Source: Grimontia marina
GTDB taxonomy: Bacteria; Pseudomonadota; Gammaproteobacteria; Enterobacterales; Vibrionaceae
Reading direction: 5' to 3'
Assembly: GCF_900060185.1 (NCBI RefSeq)
Contig: NZ_FIZY01000009.1
Coordinates: 62,001 to 126,000 of the forward strand
Length of the DNA: 64,000 nt
Of the stretch, positions 1 through 9,381 are shown piece by piece. The first letter of the stretch is position 1. Every line of letters begins with the position of its first letter. The notes beneath the pieces are model-generated. The model saw only the letters and a program-made list of their open reading frames with translations. It was not told the DNA's origin and made no database searches. A program made the position numbers and the translations under genes.

Positions 1-381
1 TCCAAGGCGGAAACTGTGCCGATGGACGACCTTCGTGGTGAAACACTGTTGATGTTGGCTGATGGGCATTGTCTTCGCGATCAGGCAATGGGTTTTTGTT
101 TCGCGGCAGGGGCGAAAGAAGATTCACGTTTCCGTGCGACCAGCCTAGAGACGCTTCGCAATATGGTGGCGGCAGAGACAGGGATTACCTTGCTGCCGAA
201 GCTTTCGGTACCGAAGAGTATGCACCGCGATGGAGTGGTGTATGTAAAAGCCGTAGACCCAGAACCACAGCGTTTGATCACGCTGGATTACCGCCCAGGT
301 TCACCACTGCGTGCACGTTATGAGAAGCTGGCGTCTGTGATTTCGGAAGTAATGAAAGGGACATGTAACGCGATTGGTTAA
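1..381 (+). CDS. oxyR: OxyR, hydrogen peroxide-sensing LysR-type regulator (C-terminal part)
   Basis: This is the last ~126 codons of a gene that begins before the window; the reading frame is open from base 1. The protein is the redox-sensing effector domain of OxyR, a LysR-family activator of peroxide defence genes. Both redox cysteines can be seen: one in the stretch DGHCLRDQAMGFCF at GHC (equivalent to Cys199 of E. coli) and one at GFC (Cys208), which form the regulatory disulfide. The following RATSLETLRNMVAA and ITLLP motifs are almost identical to E. coli OxyR. The DNA-binding domain lies outside the window. The gene ends in TAA and faces mrcA, with a shared hairpin terminator between them. 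Identification is firm. Confidence 0.95.
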   Translation, partial: SKAETVPMDDLRGETLLMLADGHCLRDQAMGFCFAAGAKEDSRFRATSLETLRNMVAAETGITLLPKLSVPKSMHRDGVVYVKAVDPEPQRLITLDYRPGSPLRARYEKLASVISEVMKGTCNAIG

Positions 382-397
382 TCGAACCACAGATAAA

Positions 398-423
398 ACA
401 AAGGTGCCAGATGGCGCCTTTGT
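398..423. terminator. Bidirectional terminator between oxyR and mrcA
   Basis: An 11-bp stem (CAAAGGTGCC paired with GGCGCCTTTG plus a flanking A:T pair, one G:T wobble) closes a 4-base AGAT loop. T-rich sequence follows on the + strand and the A-rich left side gives Ts on the - strand. It sits in the 56-bp gap between two convergent genes and can serve both. Confidence 0.75.
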
Positions 424-437
424 CGTTTCTTATCTTT

Positions 438-2948
438 TTAGAAAAGTTCTTCGCCTTCCGACTCGTAGATATTCCCGCTGCTGGCTGCAGAAGAAACGTA
501 GTCGGTTGGCTCGGTGCCTCTCTCGAAGTACTCGAACATTGAGCTCGCATCATTCTTGCGGGTCAGCAGGCCGGTGTCACGGTCAATACGGACTTTCACG
601 ATGTCTGATGGCACCATCTTGCGCTGTTCTGGGACATCGACCAATGCATCAACCATGAAACCTATCCAAGCAGGTTGCGCGGTTTTAGCCCCTGCTTCTG
701 CACCGGAAATTTGGGCATTATCCAAGTTGGCATTGCGTGAGGTTTTACCCAATTCGCGTGAGTGATCATCAAAGCCAACCCATACTGTTGCGACCAGCCC
801 CGGTGCAAAGCCACTGTACCACGCATCTTTGGAATCGTTAGTGGTACCCGTCTTACCGCCGATATCGCGTCGGTTCAGAGGCTTCTGTGCGCGCCAGCCC
901 GTGCCGTTCCAGCCTGTACCCTGACGCCATTCACCGCCACCCCAAATATTTGCTTCCAACATTTCACGGGTCAGGAAAGCATTTTGCTCGCTGATCACCT
1001 GGGGTGCGAATTGTGGTTCGTTTTCCATCTCTGCGGTTTGCTCAAGCAGGTTTTCTTCTTCCTTAAGGTTTTCAGAATCCAGCTTGGAGACATTGTTGTC
1101 ACAGTTCTCACGGCAAATGACCTGTGGATGCTCGGTATAAACCAGTGCTCCGAATGGGTCCTCCACCTTGCTGATGAAGTACGGCTTGAGGTAGTAGCCG
1201 CCGTTGGCGAATACGCTGAAGCCTTGCGCGACCTGCATTGGTGTCAGGCTACCTGCACCCAAAGCTAGGGTTTCAGAACGTGGCAGTTCTTCATGCTTGA
1301 AGCCAAAACGGGTTAGGAAGTCGATGGTTTCATCCAAGCCAACTTTGCGCAGCACACGAACCGCCATTACGTTTTTAGAGGTTGCCAGGCCGATACGTGC
1401 TCGGGTTGGACCTATGTAGGTCGGCGGTGAGTTTTTCGGACGCCACGCTGTGCCTTGGCTTGAGTCCCATTTGTTAATGGGGGCGTCATTGATCAAGGTG
1501 GCGAGTGTTATTCCTTGATCCAATGCTGCTGAGTAGATAAATGGCTTGATCGCAGAACCTACCTGACGGACGGACTGGGTGGCTCGGTTAAACTTACTGT
1601 GAACGAAGTTAAAACCACCAACCAATGCTTTGATCGCACCGTTTTCCGGTAACATGGCCACCATTGCGGTGTTGGCGTCAGGCACTTGACTCAGGTGCCA
1701 TGCATCGTCGACCTTGCGCACCCAGATTTGCTCACCCACAGCCAGAATATCTGCTGCCTGTTTCGGCGCAGTGCCTTGGCGGATGTCAGTTTTATAACGA
1801 CGCGCCCATTTCATCCCATCCCAAGGCAGGGTGGCGGTTTCGCCACTCTGTAGTTCAACTTCAGCTGTTTTAGCGTCAACTTTGATGACAACAGCTGGGT
1901 TGAGTTCACCATAGGTAGGTTGCTGTTTGAGGTGCTTGGCAATCTTCTCAGCATCCCATGGCTCATTACCGTCTTTCCATAGCGTTTCCACTGCACCACG
2001 ATAGCCATGACGCTCGTCATAGGACAGAAGGTTATTGATAGCTGCTTTCTCAGCCGCGTTTTGCAAGCGAGAATCCAAGGTGGTGTACACCTTCATGCCT
2101 GACTCATAAACATCTTCACCGTACTGCTCAACAGCCCAGGCGCGTGCCATTTCTGCCATGTAAGGTGCATTCAGTTCGATTTCAGCGCCGTGATAGCGGG
2201 AAACAATAGGTTCGTTTCTCGCCTGCTCGTATTCAGAACGGGTGATATAGCCTTCATCCAGCATTCGCTTAAGCACCACATTACGGCGGTGGGTCGCACG
2301 TTCTACCGAATAAATCGGGTTCATTGTAGATGGCGCTTTCGGCATGCCTGCAAGGGTGGCAAGTTCACTAAGAGTAAGATCTTTAAGGTCTTTACCGAAA
2401 TAAACACGTGAGGCTGCACCAAAGCCGTAGGAGCGGTAGCCCAGGAAAATCTTGTTAACGTAAAGCTCCATGATTTCCTGTTTTGTCAGCAATTGCTCGA
2501 TGTGGATCGCGATAAATATCTCTTTGATTTTACGCATAATCTTCTTTTCGTTAGAAAGGAAGAAATTACGCGCAAGTTGTTGGGTAATGGTACTCGCACC
2601 CTGTTTGGCACTACCTGACATGGCGACCACGATAGCTGCACGGGTGATACCGATAGGGTCGATGCCCGGATGATCGTAGAAGCGGCTGTCCTCAGTCGCG
2701 ATCAGTGCGTCAATCAGATCTTTGGGGATGTCGTTGTAAGTGACTGGAATACGACGTTTTTCACCAAATTGGGAAATCAGTTTTCCGTCTGCGCTGTACA
2801 CCTGCATCGGGGTTTGCAGTTCAACATCTTTGAGTGTGGCAACATCTGGTAATTCCGGTTTTACGTAAACGTAAAAACCAAAAATTGTACCCACTCCAAG
2901 TAATATGCAAATTATTGCAAATATAAGCAGTCGCTTAATGAACTTCAC
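438..2948 (-). CDS. mrcA: Penicillin-binding protein 1A, bifunctional transglycosylase/transpeptidase
   Basis: This class A PBP polymerises lipid II into glycan strands and crosslinks peptides at the periplasmic face of the inner membrane. The 836-residue protein has an N-terminal membrane anchor (about residues 7-27) and a GT51 domain with the catalytic Glu in ATEDSRFYDHPGID. It has an inserted OB-like region and a transpeptidase domain with SxxK as SAIKPF, SxN as SKN, and KTGTT. Length and sequence track E. coli PBP1A (850 aa). The start is GTG at 2948 (MKFIKRLL...), with GGGAAA 7-8 bases upstream on its strand. It is divergent from pilM, an arrangement conserved in E. coli (mrcA-hofM) and Vibrio. 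I see no disruption. Confidence 0.97.
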   Translation of the reverse strand: MKFIKRLLIFAIICILLGVGTIFGFYVYVKPELPDVATLKDVELQTPMQVYSADGKLISQFGEKRRIPVTYNDIPKDLIDALIATEDSRFYDHPGIDPIGITRAAIVVAMSGSAKQGASTITQQLARNFFLSNEKKIMRKIKEIFIAIHIEQLLTKQEIMELYVNKIFLGYRSYGFGAASRVYFGKDLKDLTLSELATLAGMPKAPSTMNPIYSVERATHRRNVVLKRMLDEGYITRSEYEQARNEPIVSRYHGAEIELNAPYMAEMARAWAVEQYGEDVYESGMKVYTTLDSRLQNAAEKAAINNLLSYDERHGYRGAVETLWKDGNEPWDAEKIAKHLKQQPTYGELNPAVVIKVDAKTAEVELQSGETATLPWDGMKWARRYKTDIRQGTAPKQAADILAVGEQIWVRKVDDAWHLSQVPDANTAMVAMLPENGAIKALVGGFNFVHSKFNRATQSVRQVGSAIKPFIYSAALDQGITLATLINDAPINKWDSSQGTAWRPKNSPPTYIGPTRARIGLATSKNVMAVRVLRKVGLDETIDFLTRFGFKHEELPRSETLALGAGSLTPMQVAQGFSVFANGGYYLKPYFISKVEDPFGALVYTEHPQVICRENCDNNVSKLDSENLKEEENLLEQTAEMENEPQFAPQVISEQNAFLTREMLEANIWGGGEWRQGTGWNGTGWRAQKPLNRRDIGGKTGTTNDSKDAWYSGFAPGLVATVWVGFDDHSRELGKTSRNANLDNAQISGAEAGAKTAQPAWIGFMVDALVDVPEQRKMVPSDIVKVRIDRDTGLLTRKNDASSMFEYFERGTEPTDYVSSAASSGNIYESEGEELF

Positions 2949-2980
2949 TTGATATTTCCCGTAAGTTTTCAGTCGAGTCG

Positions 2981-3008
2981 TTCAAACAATTAGTGACCGT
3001 AGTATAAA
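2981..3008 (+). promoter_or_regulatory. Possible sigma70 promoter for pilMNOPQ
   Basis: TTCAAA and TATAAA are separated by 16 bp, 57 bp before the pilM ATG, in the divergent mrcA/pilM gap. The match to consensus is moderate and was judged by eye only. Confidence 0.33.
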
Positions 3009-3064
3009 GAGAACTGAACAAAAAATAACGAACCTGCGGAGAGAACTTTCAAAAAAGTTACTTG

Positions 3065-4036
3065 ATGCTGACTTTTAAGAAGGTGGCATTTCAAATGTTT
3101 GCTGGAAAAACCGCTATGGGGATTGATATTGGCACGCATTCTATTCGTGCTGCCATGATCCAAAAACGTGGCAAAGCATTAAGGCTGCAGGCTCTCGTTG
3201 TTGCACCGCGACAATCCTCTTCTTCCTTAGATGACTCTCTTAAATTGGTAAAAACGCAGCTCCGAAAAGCGTGCGGTATGCCTTGGAACTGGCCTCAGGA
3301 ACAGATCATGGGGGTTCCGCAAAGCAGTGTAGCAATGAAGAGATTCCCGACCGCACTCGATATCCCTGAACAAGAACAATACGTGCAGGTAGGGCTGCAA
3401 CTGAGTGAGAGTTTGGGATTGCCGATGGACGAGCTACTCTATGATTTCCGCCCGTTGCCCGAAAATGACGGTGTTGAAGTTTATGCCTGTCGCAAGCCCA
3501 TGTTGAAAGAGAAGCTGTCAGGATTGAAGGTCGCAGGCTTTTCACTATCGGTCATTGAACTCCAAACCCATGCTCTGATGCGTCTTTACAAGCAACATAT
3601 GACGTCCCGACCTGATGCTGGTGCCTCTTTGATGGCGGATGTTGGGACGGAACGCTTACAAATCTGCTTGGGAGATGCAAAAGACGGACGCTTCTACCGC
3701 GAACTACCAGTGACATTCGAGCAAAGTGATTTAAGTACGGAAGACCTCAGGGCATATCACACCCAGCAACTTGCCGAGACGATTCAGCGCCAGTATCAAT
3801 TGGCTTCCACTCAACTTCAGGGTACGCAGGTATCTACCGTTTGGTTATCGGGGGATGGGGCGAAAAATATCGATATTTTCAAACTGGAAAGTACGCTTGG
3901 TTGGCGGGTCAGGGCGCTGAACCCACTTCAGGGGTTGAGCTATTCGCCAAAGCTTGTCGATAGCCTAAATGAGTCGGCTGGTGCTTGGTCGACATCTATT
4001 GGACTGGCGCTGCGTGGAGTGATGGATGAATACTAG
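3065..4036 (+). CDS. pilM: Type IV pilus assembly protein PilM
   Basis: PilM is the cytoplasmic actin-like (FtsA fold) component of the type IVa pilus alignment complex; it binds the N-terminal tail of PilN. The ATPase-type first motif MGIDIGTHSIRAAMI lies near the N terminus, as in other PilM proteins, and the length (about 323 aa) is normal. The start is uncertain. ATG at 3065 is used here, TTG at 3062 is in frame just before it, and ATG at 3095 follows a better AAGAAGG ribosome site. It is the first gene of a tightly overlapping operon: its stop lies inside the start region of pilN. In enterobacteria the orthologue is hofM, a DNA-uptake gene. Confidence 0.9.
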   Translation: MLTFKKVAFQMFAGKTAMGIDIGTHSIRAAMIQKRGKALRLQALVVAPRQSSSSLDDSLKLVKTQLRKACGMPWNWPQEQIMGVPQSSVAMKRFPTALDIPEQEQYVQVGLQLSESLGLPMDELLYDFRPLPENDGVEVYACRKPMLKEKLSGLKVAGFSLSVIELQTHALMRLYKQHMTSRPDAGASLMADVGTERLQICLGDAKDGRFYRELPVTFEQSDLSTEDLRAYHTQQLAETIQRQYQLASTQLQGTQVSTVWLSGDGAKNIDIFKLESTLGWRVRALNPLQGLSYSPKLVDSLNESAGAWSTSIGLALRGVMDEY

Positions 4037-4613
4037 TATTAACCTACTTCCCTGGCGTGAAATGAATCGTCAGGCAACGCGCAGACGCTTTCTAAACAAA
4101 TCTTTATTGGTCTTAATACTGGTTTCCTTGTGTGTAATTGGTGGTCGTTGGTTCGTTCACAACCAGCTCACCATGCAAGAGGCAAGAAACGCGCGCCTCC
4201 AGCAGGAAATCAATCAGTTGAATGTGACGCTCAGAGAGTTTGCCAAGCGCGAAGTGGAACGCGATGAGCTTCACCGTCGTCTGACCTTGGTCAACTCTCT
4301 GCAAAAGCAGCGCAACAATGCCACCTTGCTCTTCAATCTACTACCTCAAATTACACCAGACGGCGTGGTTTTGGACAAAGTGACGATGACCGCGGGGACT
4401 GTAACGATTGAGGGGCGCAGCAGGGACAACGCTAAGCTCGCCAGTCTACTCGCTTTGCTGGAGTCTGATTCTGGTGCCAAGAATGTGCAAATCCATTCCA
4501 TCATCAACACTAGCGTGAAATCGTCTTCGGTCTCCAAGAACTTCCGTGCAACGTTTGACCTCACCGATTATATGACGCTCGATTTGCCAAAGGAGAACCA
4601 CCATGGCCGCTGA
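4026..4613 (+). CDS. pilN: Type IV pilus inner-membrane protein PilN
   Basis: PilN is a bitopic inner-membrane protein that links cytoplasmic PilM to PilO/PilP in the pilus alignment complex. The conserved PilM-binding N-terminal tail (SINLLPWRE) is present at residues 4-12. A single membrane span follows at about 25-45, then a coiled coil and a small ferredoxin-like periplasmic domain. Length is 195 aa. The ATG overlaps the pilM stop by 11 bases, consistent with translational coupling. Confidence 0.93.
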   Translation: MNTSINLLPWREMNRQATRRRFLNKSLLVLILVSLCVIGGRWFVHNQLTMQEARNARLQQEINQLNVTLREFAKREVERDELHRRLTLVNSLQKQRNNATLLFNLLPQITPDGVVLDKVTMTAGTVTIEGRSRDNAKLASLLALLESDSGAKNVQIHSIINTSVKSSSVSKNFRATFDLTDYMTLDLPKENHHGR

Positions 4614-5196
4614 TTGGCGCGATTGGGAAATCGATGAAATCCCCGAGTGGCCAGCGACTGCGCAGAATGTGTTGTTAGGGATACTGGCCATTATTGTATT
4701 GGCGGCAGCAATATTTTTTGCTGTTCTTCCTGCTCAGCAAGAAGTTGAGCTCGCCAAACAAGATGAAACGCTACTTCGGACCCAATTCCGAATGAAGGCT
4801 GAACAAGTGGCAGCGCTTCCGAATGTCGATGTACAGGTTGAAGAACTTCAGCGTTTTTATCGTCACCTGACCAAACAATTACCTGCAGAAGATGAGCTCG
4901 CTCTGTTACTTGCTGGGATCAATGACACTGGACTTCAGTACAACCTCAATTTTGAAAAGCTGAACTGGAACAAAGGACAGCGTGTTGGCTGGTTGTATCA
5001 AGTACCTTTAGATATTGAGCTGACGGGGGAATATTCGGACATGGGCCAGTTCTCGGCTGCACTCGCTCGCTTGCCACGTATCGTCGCACTGCAGGATTTC
5101 TCGCTGTCACGTGAGAAGGATAAATCTGATCAACTGCGTTTCTCGGTAGGCGCACACACCTACCGCTATGAGAAGCAAGAGGAGGTGTCGCAATGA
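4603..5196 (+). CDS. pilO: Type IV pilus inner-membrane protein PilO
   Basis: PilO is the partner of PilN: a cytoplasmic N terminus, one membrane helix (about residues 23-46), a short coiled coil, then a periplasmic ferredoxin-like domain. The N-terminal motif DWRDWEIDEIPEWP is typical of the family. The 197-aa protein starts 11 bases before the pilN stop. Its stop overlaps the pilP start as ATGA. The position between pilN and pilP fixes the assignment. Confidence 0.92.
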   Translation: MAADWRDWEIDEIPEWPATAQNVLLGILAIIVLAAAIFFAVLPAQQEVELAKQDETLLRTQFRMKAEQVAALPNVDVQVEELQRFYRHLTKQLPAEDELALLLAGINDTGLQYNLNFEKLNWNKGQRVGWLYQVPLDIELTGEYSDMGQFSAALARLPRIVALQDFSLSREKDKSDQLRFSVGAHTYRYEKQEEVSQ

Positions 5197-5708
5197 GATA
5201 CCAAGTTGCGATGCTGAGCGTGATCCTGCTCTCTGGCTGTATGCATGAGCCCAAAACGCAAGACCTCGAACGCTTTATCGTCCAGACCTATGCGGCAGCG
5301 GAAGTGACAGCAACACCGCTTCCGCCTGAACCAACCTACTTCCCTACGCCTTTTGACCCGGGTATCGATACCGATCCTTTCGTACTGCCAATAGCCATGG
5401 AAGAAGAAGAGTTGGTGAAAGGGGATTGCTGGCAACCAGAAGACCTTCCCGGCAAAGACCCGCTTGAGAGCTACGAATTATCGTCACTTGAATTTAAGGG
5501 TGTGATTGGCCTGCCAGGGAGTTATTGGGCGCTGGTTTCCGCGCCGGATGAAAGTATTCACCGTGTTGGCTTAGGACGTATGCTCGGCAATAACCGGGGT
5601 CGCGTTGACAGTATTAGTCAACACACACTCTCTATCACAGAACACCTACCTGACGGACTTGGCTGTTGGCAGGTACGTAACGTTAGATTGGCACTCAACA
5701 AAAACTAA
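5193..5708 (+). CDS. pilP: Type IV pilus lipoprotein PilP
   Basis: PilP is an inner-membrane lipoprotein that bridges the PilN/PilO complex to the PilQ secretin. The signal peptide ends in a clear lipobox (LLSGC, Cys16). A proline-rich unstructured stretch follows, then the beta-sandwich homology-region domain; FKGVIGLPGSYWALV is the recognisable PilP core near residue 100. Length is 171 aa. The ATG overlaps the pilO TGA, and pilQ starts 12 bases after the stop. Confidence 0.92.
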   Translation: MRYQVAMLSVILLSGCMHEPKTQDLERFIVQTYAAAEVTATPLPPEPTYFPTPFDPGIDTDPFVLPIAMEEEELVKGDCWQPEDLPGKDPLESYELSSLEFKGVIGLPGSYWALVSAPDESIHRVGLGRMLGNNRGRVDSISQHTLSITEHLPDGLGCWQVRNVRLALNKN

Positions 5709-5720
5709 AAAGGGTAATTC

Positions 5721-7475
5721 ATGATAAGCCTGGGGAAAGGATGCCGGCGTCTATGTCTGAGAGCGGTTTGTCGCAGCCTGATGGTGGTAGTCACGTTAGT
5801 GGCGGCACCTTGGTCGCTTGCGGCCAATCAGCTTCAAAATATCGACATAAAAGCAGGTGAGAATGGAAAAACGCTACTGACGCTTTCGCTTGAAGACAAG
5901 TCTGTGGTCACTAATTTCAATAAGAATGATGGCGCATTGTCGATCAGTCTGAAAGGGACATCAGTAGAAGACAATCTGGTAGGGGTTCGTAGCCTTCAGG
6001 ATATCGGAAAAGCGACGGCCAAGTTGGAAGTCCAGCCAGTTGATGATGATGTTGAGCTGACCGTCCTAACGGAAGGGTACTTTGGCTATGACTACTACCA
6101 GAACAGTAATGTATTGACGGTGGAAATCTTCCCATTTGCCTCTCTTCCTTCTGCAAAAAAAACTAGTGCGGATAAAAATAAGAAAAACAAAAATATCTCC
6201 ATCAATTTCCAGGATATTCCGGTACGTTCTGTGTTGCAGATGGTGGCCGAGCACAACGGCTTCAACCTGGTTGTATCTGATTCCGTACAGGGTAGTCTCA
6301 CCTTACGACTGGATGATGTTCCATGGCAAAAAGCGCTACAGACTATTTTGAATGTGAAAGGTCTGGATAAGCGACAGATGGGGAACATTCTGCTTGTTGC
6401 ACCAAAAGTAGAGCTGGATGAGCAGGAGCGCCTTGTACTTGAAAAACGTCGTCAGGAAAGGGAGCTGGCGTCACTGCGCTCAGAAGTGATTCAGATTAAG
6501 TATGCCAATGCCGTCGACTTGAAAGATATGATTGGTGGGGGGAGTAGTGGTGAAGAAGATGATGAAGGTATCAGTCTGTTGTCTGAGCGCGGGAGCATCG
6601 CAGTTGATCCCCGCACCAATTCGCTGGTGATCAAAGATCTGGCTGACAATATTGATGTTGTAAAAATGATGATTGAAGCGCTGGATATTCCTGTCGATCA
6701 GGTCGAAATTGAAGCACGCATCGTTACTGTCGATGAAGGAACGCTTGAAGAGATAGGTGTGCGTTGGGGGGTTAACAGCCAGAATGGTAATTTCACGACG
6801 GGTGGCTCGATTGAGGGTAACTGGCAGCATTCTGACCGGATAGATTTTGGTGCAGACAATGAGCCTGACGAGTTGATCCTGGATGACCTACTCAATGTTA
6901 ATCTGGGAGCTGTCAGTCCAAATGCTTCAAGTATTGCTTTCTCCGTGGCGAACCTTGGCAAGGATTTGTTGCTCGATCTTGAGTTGTCCGCGCTGCAGGC
7001 CGAGTCTCGTGCTGAAATTATCTCCAGCCCTCGTCTTTTAACCACCAACAAACGCGCTGCCTATATTGAGCAAGGTACGGAGCTGCCTTATCTGGAAGCT
7101 TCATCAAGCGGCGCTGCGGCTGTGTCATTTAAAAAGGCAGTACTTAGCCTATCGGTGACTCCCCAAATCACCCCAGATAGCAGATTGGTTCTAGACCTTC
7201 AGGTCACACAGGACAAACCGGCAGGTACCGTCAAAGCTGGTACTGGTGAGGCAATGGCGATTAATACCCAGCGTATTGGTACACAGGTACTGGTGAATGA
7301 CGGGGAAACCGTCGTACTTGGTGGCATTTACCAACACGAAATGATGGAAGGCGTGGATAAGGTGCCATTGTTGGGTGATATCCCAGGCCTTGGCCAACTC
7401 TTTCGCCGCAACTACGAAACCATGGGTAAACGCGAGTTATTGATCTTCGTAACGCCGAGGATTATGACACAGTAA
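5721..7475 (+). CDS. pilQ: Type IV pilus secretin PilQ
   Basis: PilQ forms the outer-membrane pore through which the type IV pilus emerges. The 584-aa protein has an N-terminal signal sequence (hydrophobic stretch about residues 18-34, cleavage near AWSLAA-N). It continues with one AMIN domain (about 38-140), an STN/N0 domain (about 155-230), an N1 domain and the secretin core. In the core, VPLLGDIPGLGQLFRR and the terminal LLIFVTPRIM are diagnostic. It is shorter than Pseudomonas or Neisseria PilQ because there is one AMIN domain, the usual Vibrio form. It is the last gene of pilMNOPQ, with no clear terminator before the next region. Confidence 0.95.
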   Translation: MISLGKGCRRLCLRAVCRSLMVVVTLVAAPWSLAANQLQNIDIKAGENGKTLLTLSLEDKSVVTNFNKNDGALSISLKGTSVEDNLVGVRSLQDIGKATAKLEVQPVDDDVELTVLTEGYFGYDYYQNSNVLTVEIFPFASLPSAKKTSADKNKKNKNISINFQDIPVRSVLQMVAEHNGFNLVVSDSVQGSLTLRLDDVPWQKALQTILNVKGLDKRQMGNILLVAPKVELDEQERLVLEKRRQERELASLRSEVIQIKYANAVDLKDMIGGGSSGEEDDEGISLLSERGSIAVDPRTNSLVIKDLADNIDVVKMMIEALDIPVDQVEIEARIVTVDEGTLEEIGVRWGVNSQNGNFTTGGSIEGNWQHSDRIDFGADNEPDELILDDLLNVNLGAVSPNASSIAFSVANLGKDLLLDLELSALQAESRAEIISSPRLLTTNKRAAYIEQGTELPYLEASSSGAAAVSFKKAVLSLSVTPQITPDSRLVLDLQVTQDKPAGTVKAGTGEAMAINTQRIGTQVLVNDGETVVLGGIYQHEMMEGVDKVPLLGDIPGLGQLFRRNYETMGKRELLIFVTPRIMTQ

Positions 7476-7537
7476 CTTAATGTAATTCATTCGGTTAGCA
7501 TCACCATTAATCTGAATGTTTGCGAAGGGAGAGGGGC

Positions 7538-7678
7538 ATGAAAAATGTAAATTTCTGGCCTTTTCTCGCCCTCTTGAGCATGAACTTGGAATTTAAAGGC
7601 GAGGCGGAACGCATTTTAAGTTGCCAAACGCCTGCCCGACCTGAGATAATTTTTGGTCTGATCACGAATATACTGTGA
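7538..7678 (+). CDS. Candidate 46-aa small ORF upstream of aroK
   Basis: An ATG preceded by the purine-rich GGGAGAGGGG opens a 46-codon frame ([13 protein letters not shown]...NIL) ending in TGA 79 bases before the aroK ATG. The N-terminal part is hydrophobic. I recognise no family. It could be a small membrane peptide, a leader peptide affecting aroK, or a chance ORF in the 282-bp pilQ-aroK gap. The only support is the strong ribosome-site-like sequence and the location. Confidence 0.25.
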   Translation: MKNVNFWPFLALLSMNLEFKGEAERILSCQTPARPEIIFGLITNIL

Positions 7679-7757
7679 GGAATTTGGCGCCTCGGGCTTT
7701 CTGATAGCGAGCCTGCGGGCGGTGTTGTTTTCATTAACCGCGCGTAAACTGCTTAAA

Positions 7758-8276
7758 ATGGCTGAAAAACGAAATATCTTTCTTGTAGGTCCAATGGGGG
7801 CTGGCAAAAGCACAATTGGTCGACACCTGGCACAACAACTACACATGGAATTTTTCGACTCTGACACTGTGATCGAAGAGCGCACAGGTGCAGATATTGC
7901 GTGGGTTTTCGATGTTGAAGGTGAAGAGGGATTCCGCGTTCGCGAAGAGAATGTCATCAACGACCTGACTGAAAAACAAGGTATCGTTCTGGCAACCGGT
8001 GGTGGTTCAATCAAGAGCCGAGAGAGCCGTAACCGTCTTTCTGCTCGTGGTATCGTGGTTTATCTTGAAACCACCATTGAGAAACAACTGGCACGTACTC
8101 AGCGCGATAAAAAACGTCCTCTGCTGCAAACTGAGCAGCCACGTGAAGTCTTGGAGTCACTGGCGGGCGAGCGTAATCCTCTGTATGAAGAAATTGCAGA
8201 TTATGTAGTACGTACTGATGATCAAAGCGCCAAGGTAGTGGCAAACCAGATCATCGAACTGCTGGAAAATCACTAA
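7758..8276 (+). CDS. aroK: Shikimate kinase I
   Basis: AroK phosphorylates shikimate with ATP to shikimate 3-phosphate in the chorismate pathway. The 172-aa protein is nearly identical in layout to E. coli AroK. It has a P-loop GPMGAGKST at residues 11-19, a shikimate-binding DSD motif near 34-36, GGGS near 80, and the lid region [11 protein letters not shown]. The chosen ATG gives the N terminus [11 protein letters not shown], which matches the family; an in-frame upstream start (7722) would add 12 unsupported residues. aroB follows after 16 bases, the usual aroK-aroB-damX-dam arrangement. Confidence 0.97.
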   Translation: MAEKRNIFLVGPMGAGKSTIGRHLAQQLHMEFFDSDTVIEERTGADIAWVFDVEGEEGFRVREENVINDLTEKQGIVLATGGGSIKSRESRNRLSARGIVVYLETTIEKQLARTQRDKKRPLLQTEQPREVLESLAGERNPLYEEIADYVVRTDDQSAKVVANQIIELLENH

Positions 8277-8292
8277 TCATTAAAGGAATTCC

Positions 8293-9369
8293 ATGGAAAG
8301 GATTGACGTAAGCTTAGGCGACAGAAGCTACCCCATTTCTATCGGTACAGGGTTACTGTCCGATCCCGCGTATTTTTCTGAAGCTCTAGGACGTCGAGTG
8401 GTGGTGGTCTCAAATGACACCATCGCACCGCTTTATGCGGCCCTTGTTATGGATACCCTGAACAAAGCTGGCGGTGAGCCAGCTTTGTTGACCCTGCCGG
8501 ACGGCGAGCAATACAAAACTCTCGATACCTTTAACACCATTAATACTTTCCTGCTTGAAGGTAATTACGGTCGCGATGTGCTGATTGTTGCCTTGGGTGG
8601 TGGTGTTATTGGTGATGTGGTTGGTTTTGCTGCCGCTTGTTACCAGCGTGGTGTGGACTTTATTCAGGTACCCACCACCTTACTTTCCCAAGTGGACTCC
8701 TCTGTTGGTGGTAAAACCGCAGTAAATCACCCCTTGGGCAAAAACATGATTGGTGCCTTTTACCAGCCAAAAGCCGTCGTTATCGATATCGATGTGATGC
8801 AAACTTTACCTCAGCGAGAGTTTGCAGCAGGGATGGCAGAAGTCATCAAATACGGCATCATTGCCGATCCCGAATTCTTCGTCTGGTTGGAAGAGAATTA
8901 CCAACCGCTCAACGCCTTGGATGCAAATGCCTTGGTGTATGCCATCAAACGTTGCTGCCAAATTAAGGCAGATGTTGTGGCAGAAGATGAAAAAGAATCT
9001 GGTGTTCGCGCTTTGTTGAACCTCGGACATACTTTCGGGCATGCGATTGAAGCAGAGATGGGCTATGGCAATTGGTTGCATGGTGAAGCCGTTTCTGCTG
9101 GCACTGTGATGGCGGCGGTGACAGCAGTTCATCAACAATTACTGACCCAAGAAGATGTTAGCCGTATCACTTCCTTGCTCGAAAAAGCAAATCTTCCCGT
9201 GAAAGCACCCTCAACCATGGGCTATGATGCGTTTATTAAACACATGAAACGCGATAAAAAAGTGCTTTCCGGGCAACTTCGCTTTGTGCTGCCAACGTCG
9301 ATTGGTACTGCAGAGGTGGTTGCAAACGTGACTCCTGAAACGCTTGCTGAGGTCATCAAGACACACTAA
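8293..9369 (+). CDS. aroB: 3-dehydroquinate synthase
   Basis: AroB is the NAD- and metal-dependent cyclase that turns DAHP into 3-dehydroquinate, the second step of the shikimate pathway. The protein is 358 aa. It has the nucleotide-binding [13 protein letters not shown] motif near residue 100, the [15 protein letters not shown] motif, and the metal-binding segments [10 protein letters not shown] and [11 protein letters not shown]. The ATG is preceded by AAGGAA. It lies between aroK and damX in a compact operon. Confidence 0.97.
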   Translation: MERIDVSLGDRSYPISIGTGLLSDPAYFSEALGRRVVVVSNDTIAPLYAALVMDTLNKAGGEPALLTLPDGEQYKTLDTFNTINTFLLEGNYGRDVLIVALGGGVIGDVVGFAAACYQRGVDFIQVPTTLLSQVDSSVGGKTAVNHPLGKNMIGAFYQPKAVVIDIDVMQTLPQREFAAGMAEVIKYGIIADPEFFVWLEENYQPLNALDANALVYAIKRCCQIKADVVAEDEKESGVRALLNLGHTFGHAIEAEMGYGNWLHGEAVSAGTVMAAVTAVHQQLLTQEDVSRITSLLEKANLPVKAPSTMGYDAFIKHMKRDKKVLSGQLRFVLPTSIGTAEVVANVTPETLAEVIKTH

Positions 9370-9381
9370 GCGGGTTTGTAT

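Noticed and set aside
278-553. Open frames across the oxyR-mrcA junction on both strands
   Set aside because: They overlap the firmly identified oxyR and mrcA coding sequences and a terminator, and have no ribosome site or family resemblance.
7507-8014. Minus-strand frames overlapping the pilQ-aroK gap and aroK
   Set aside because: Shadows of aroK codon bias; no supporting start signal and no recognisable protein.
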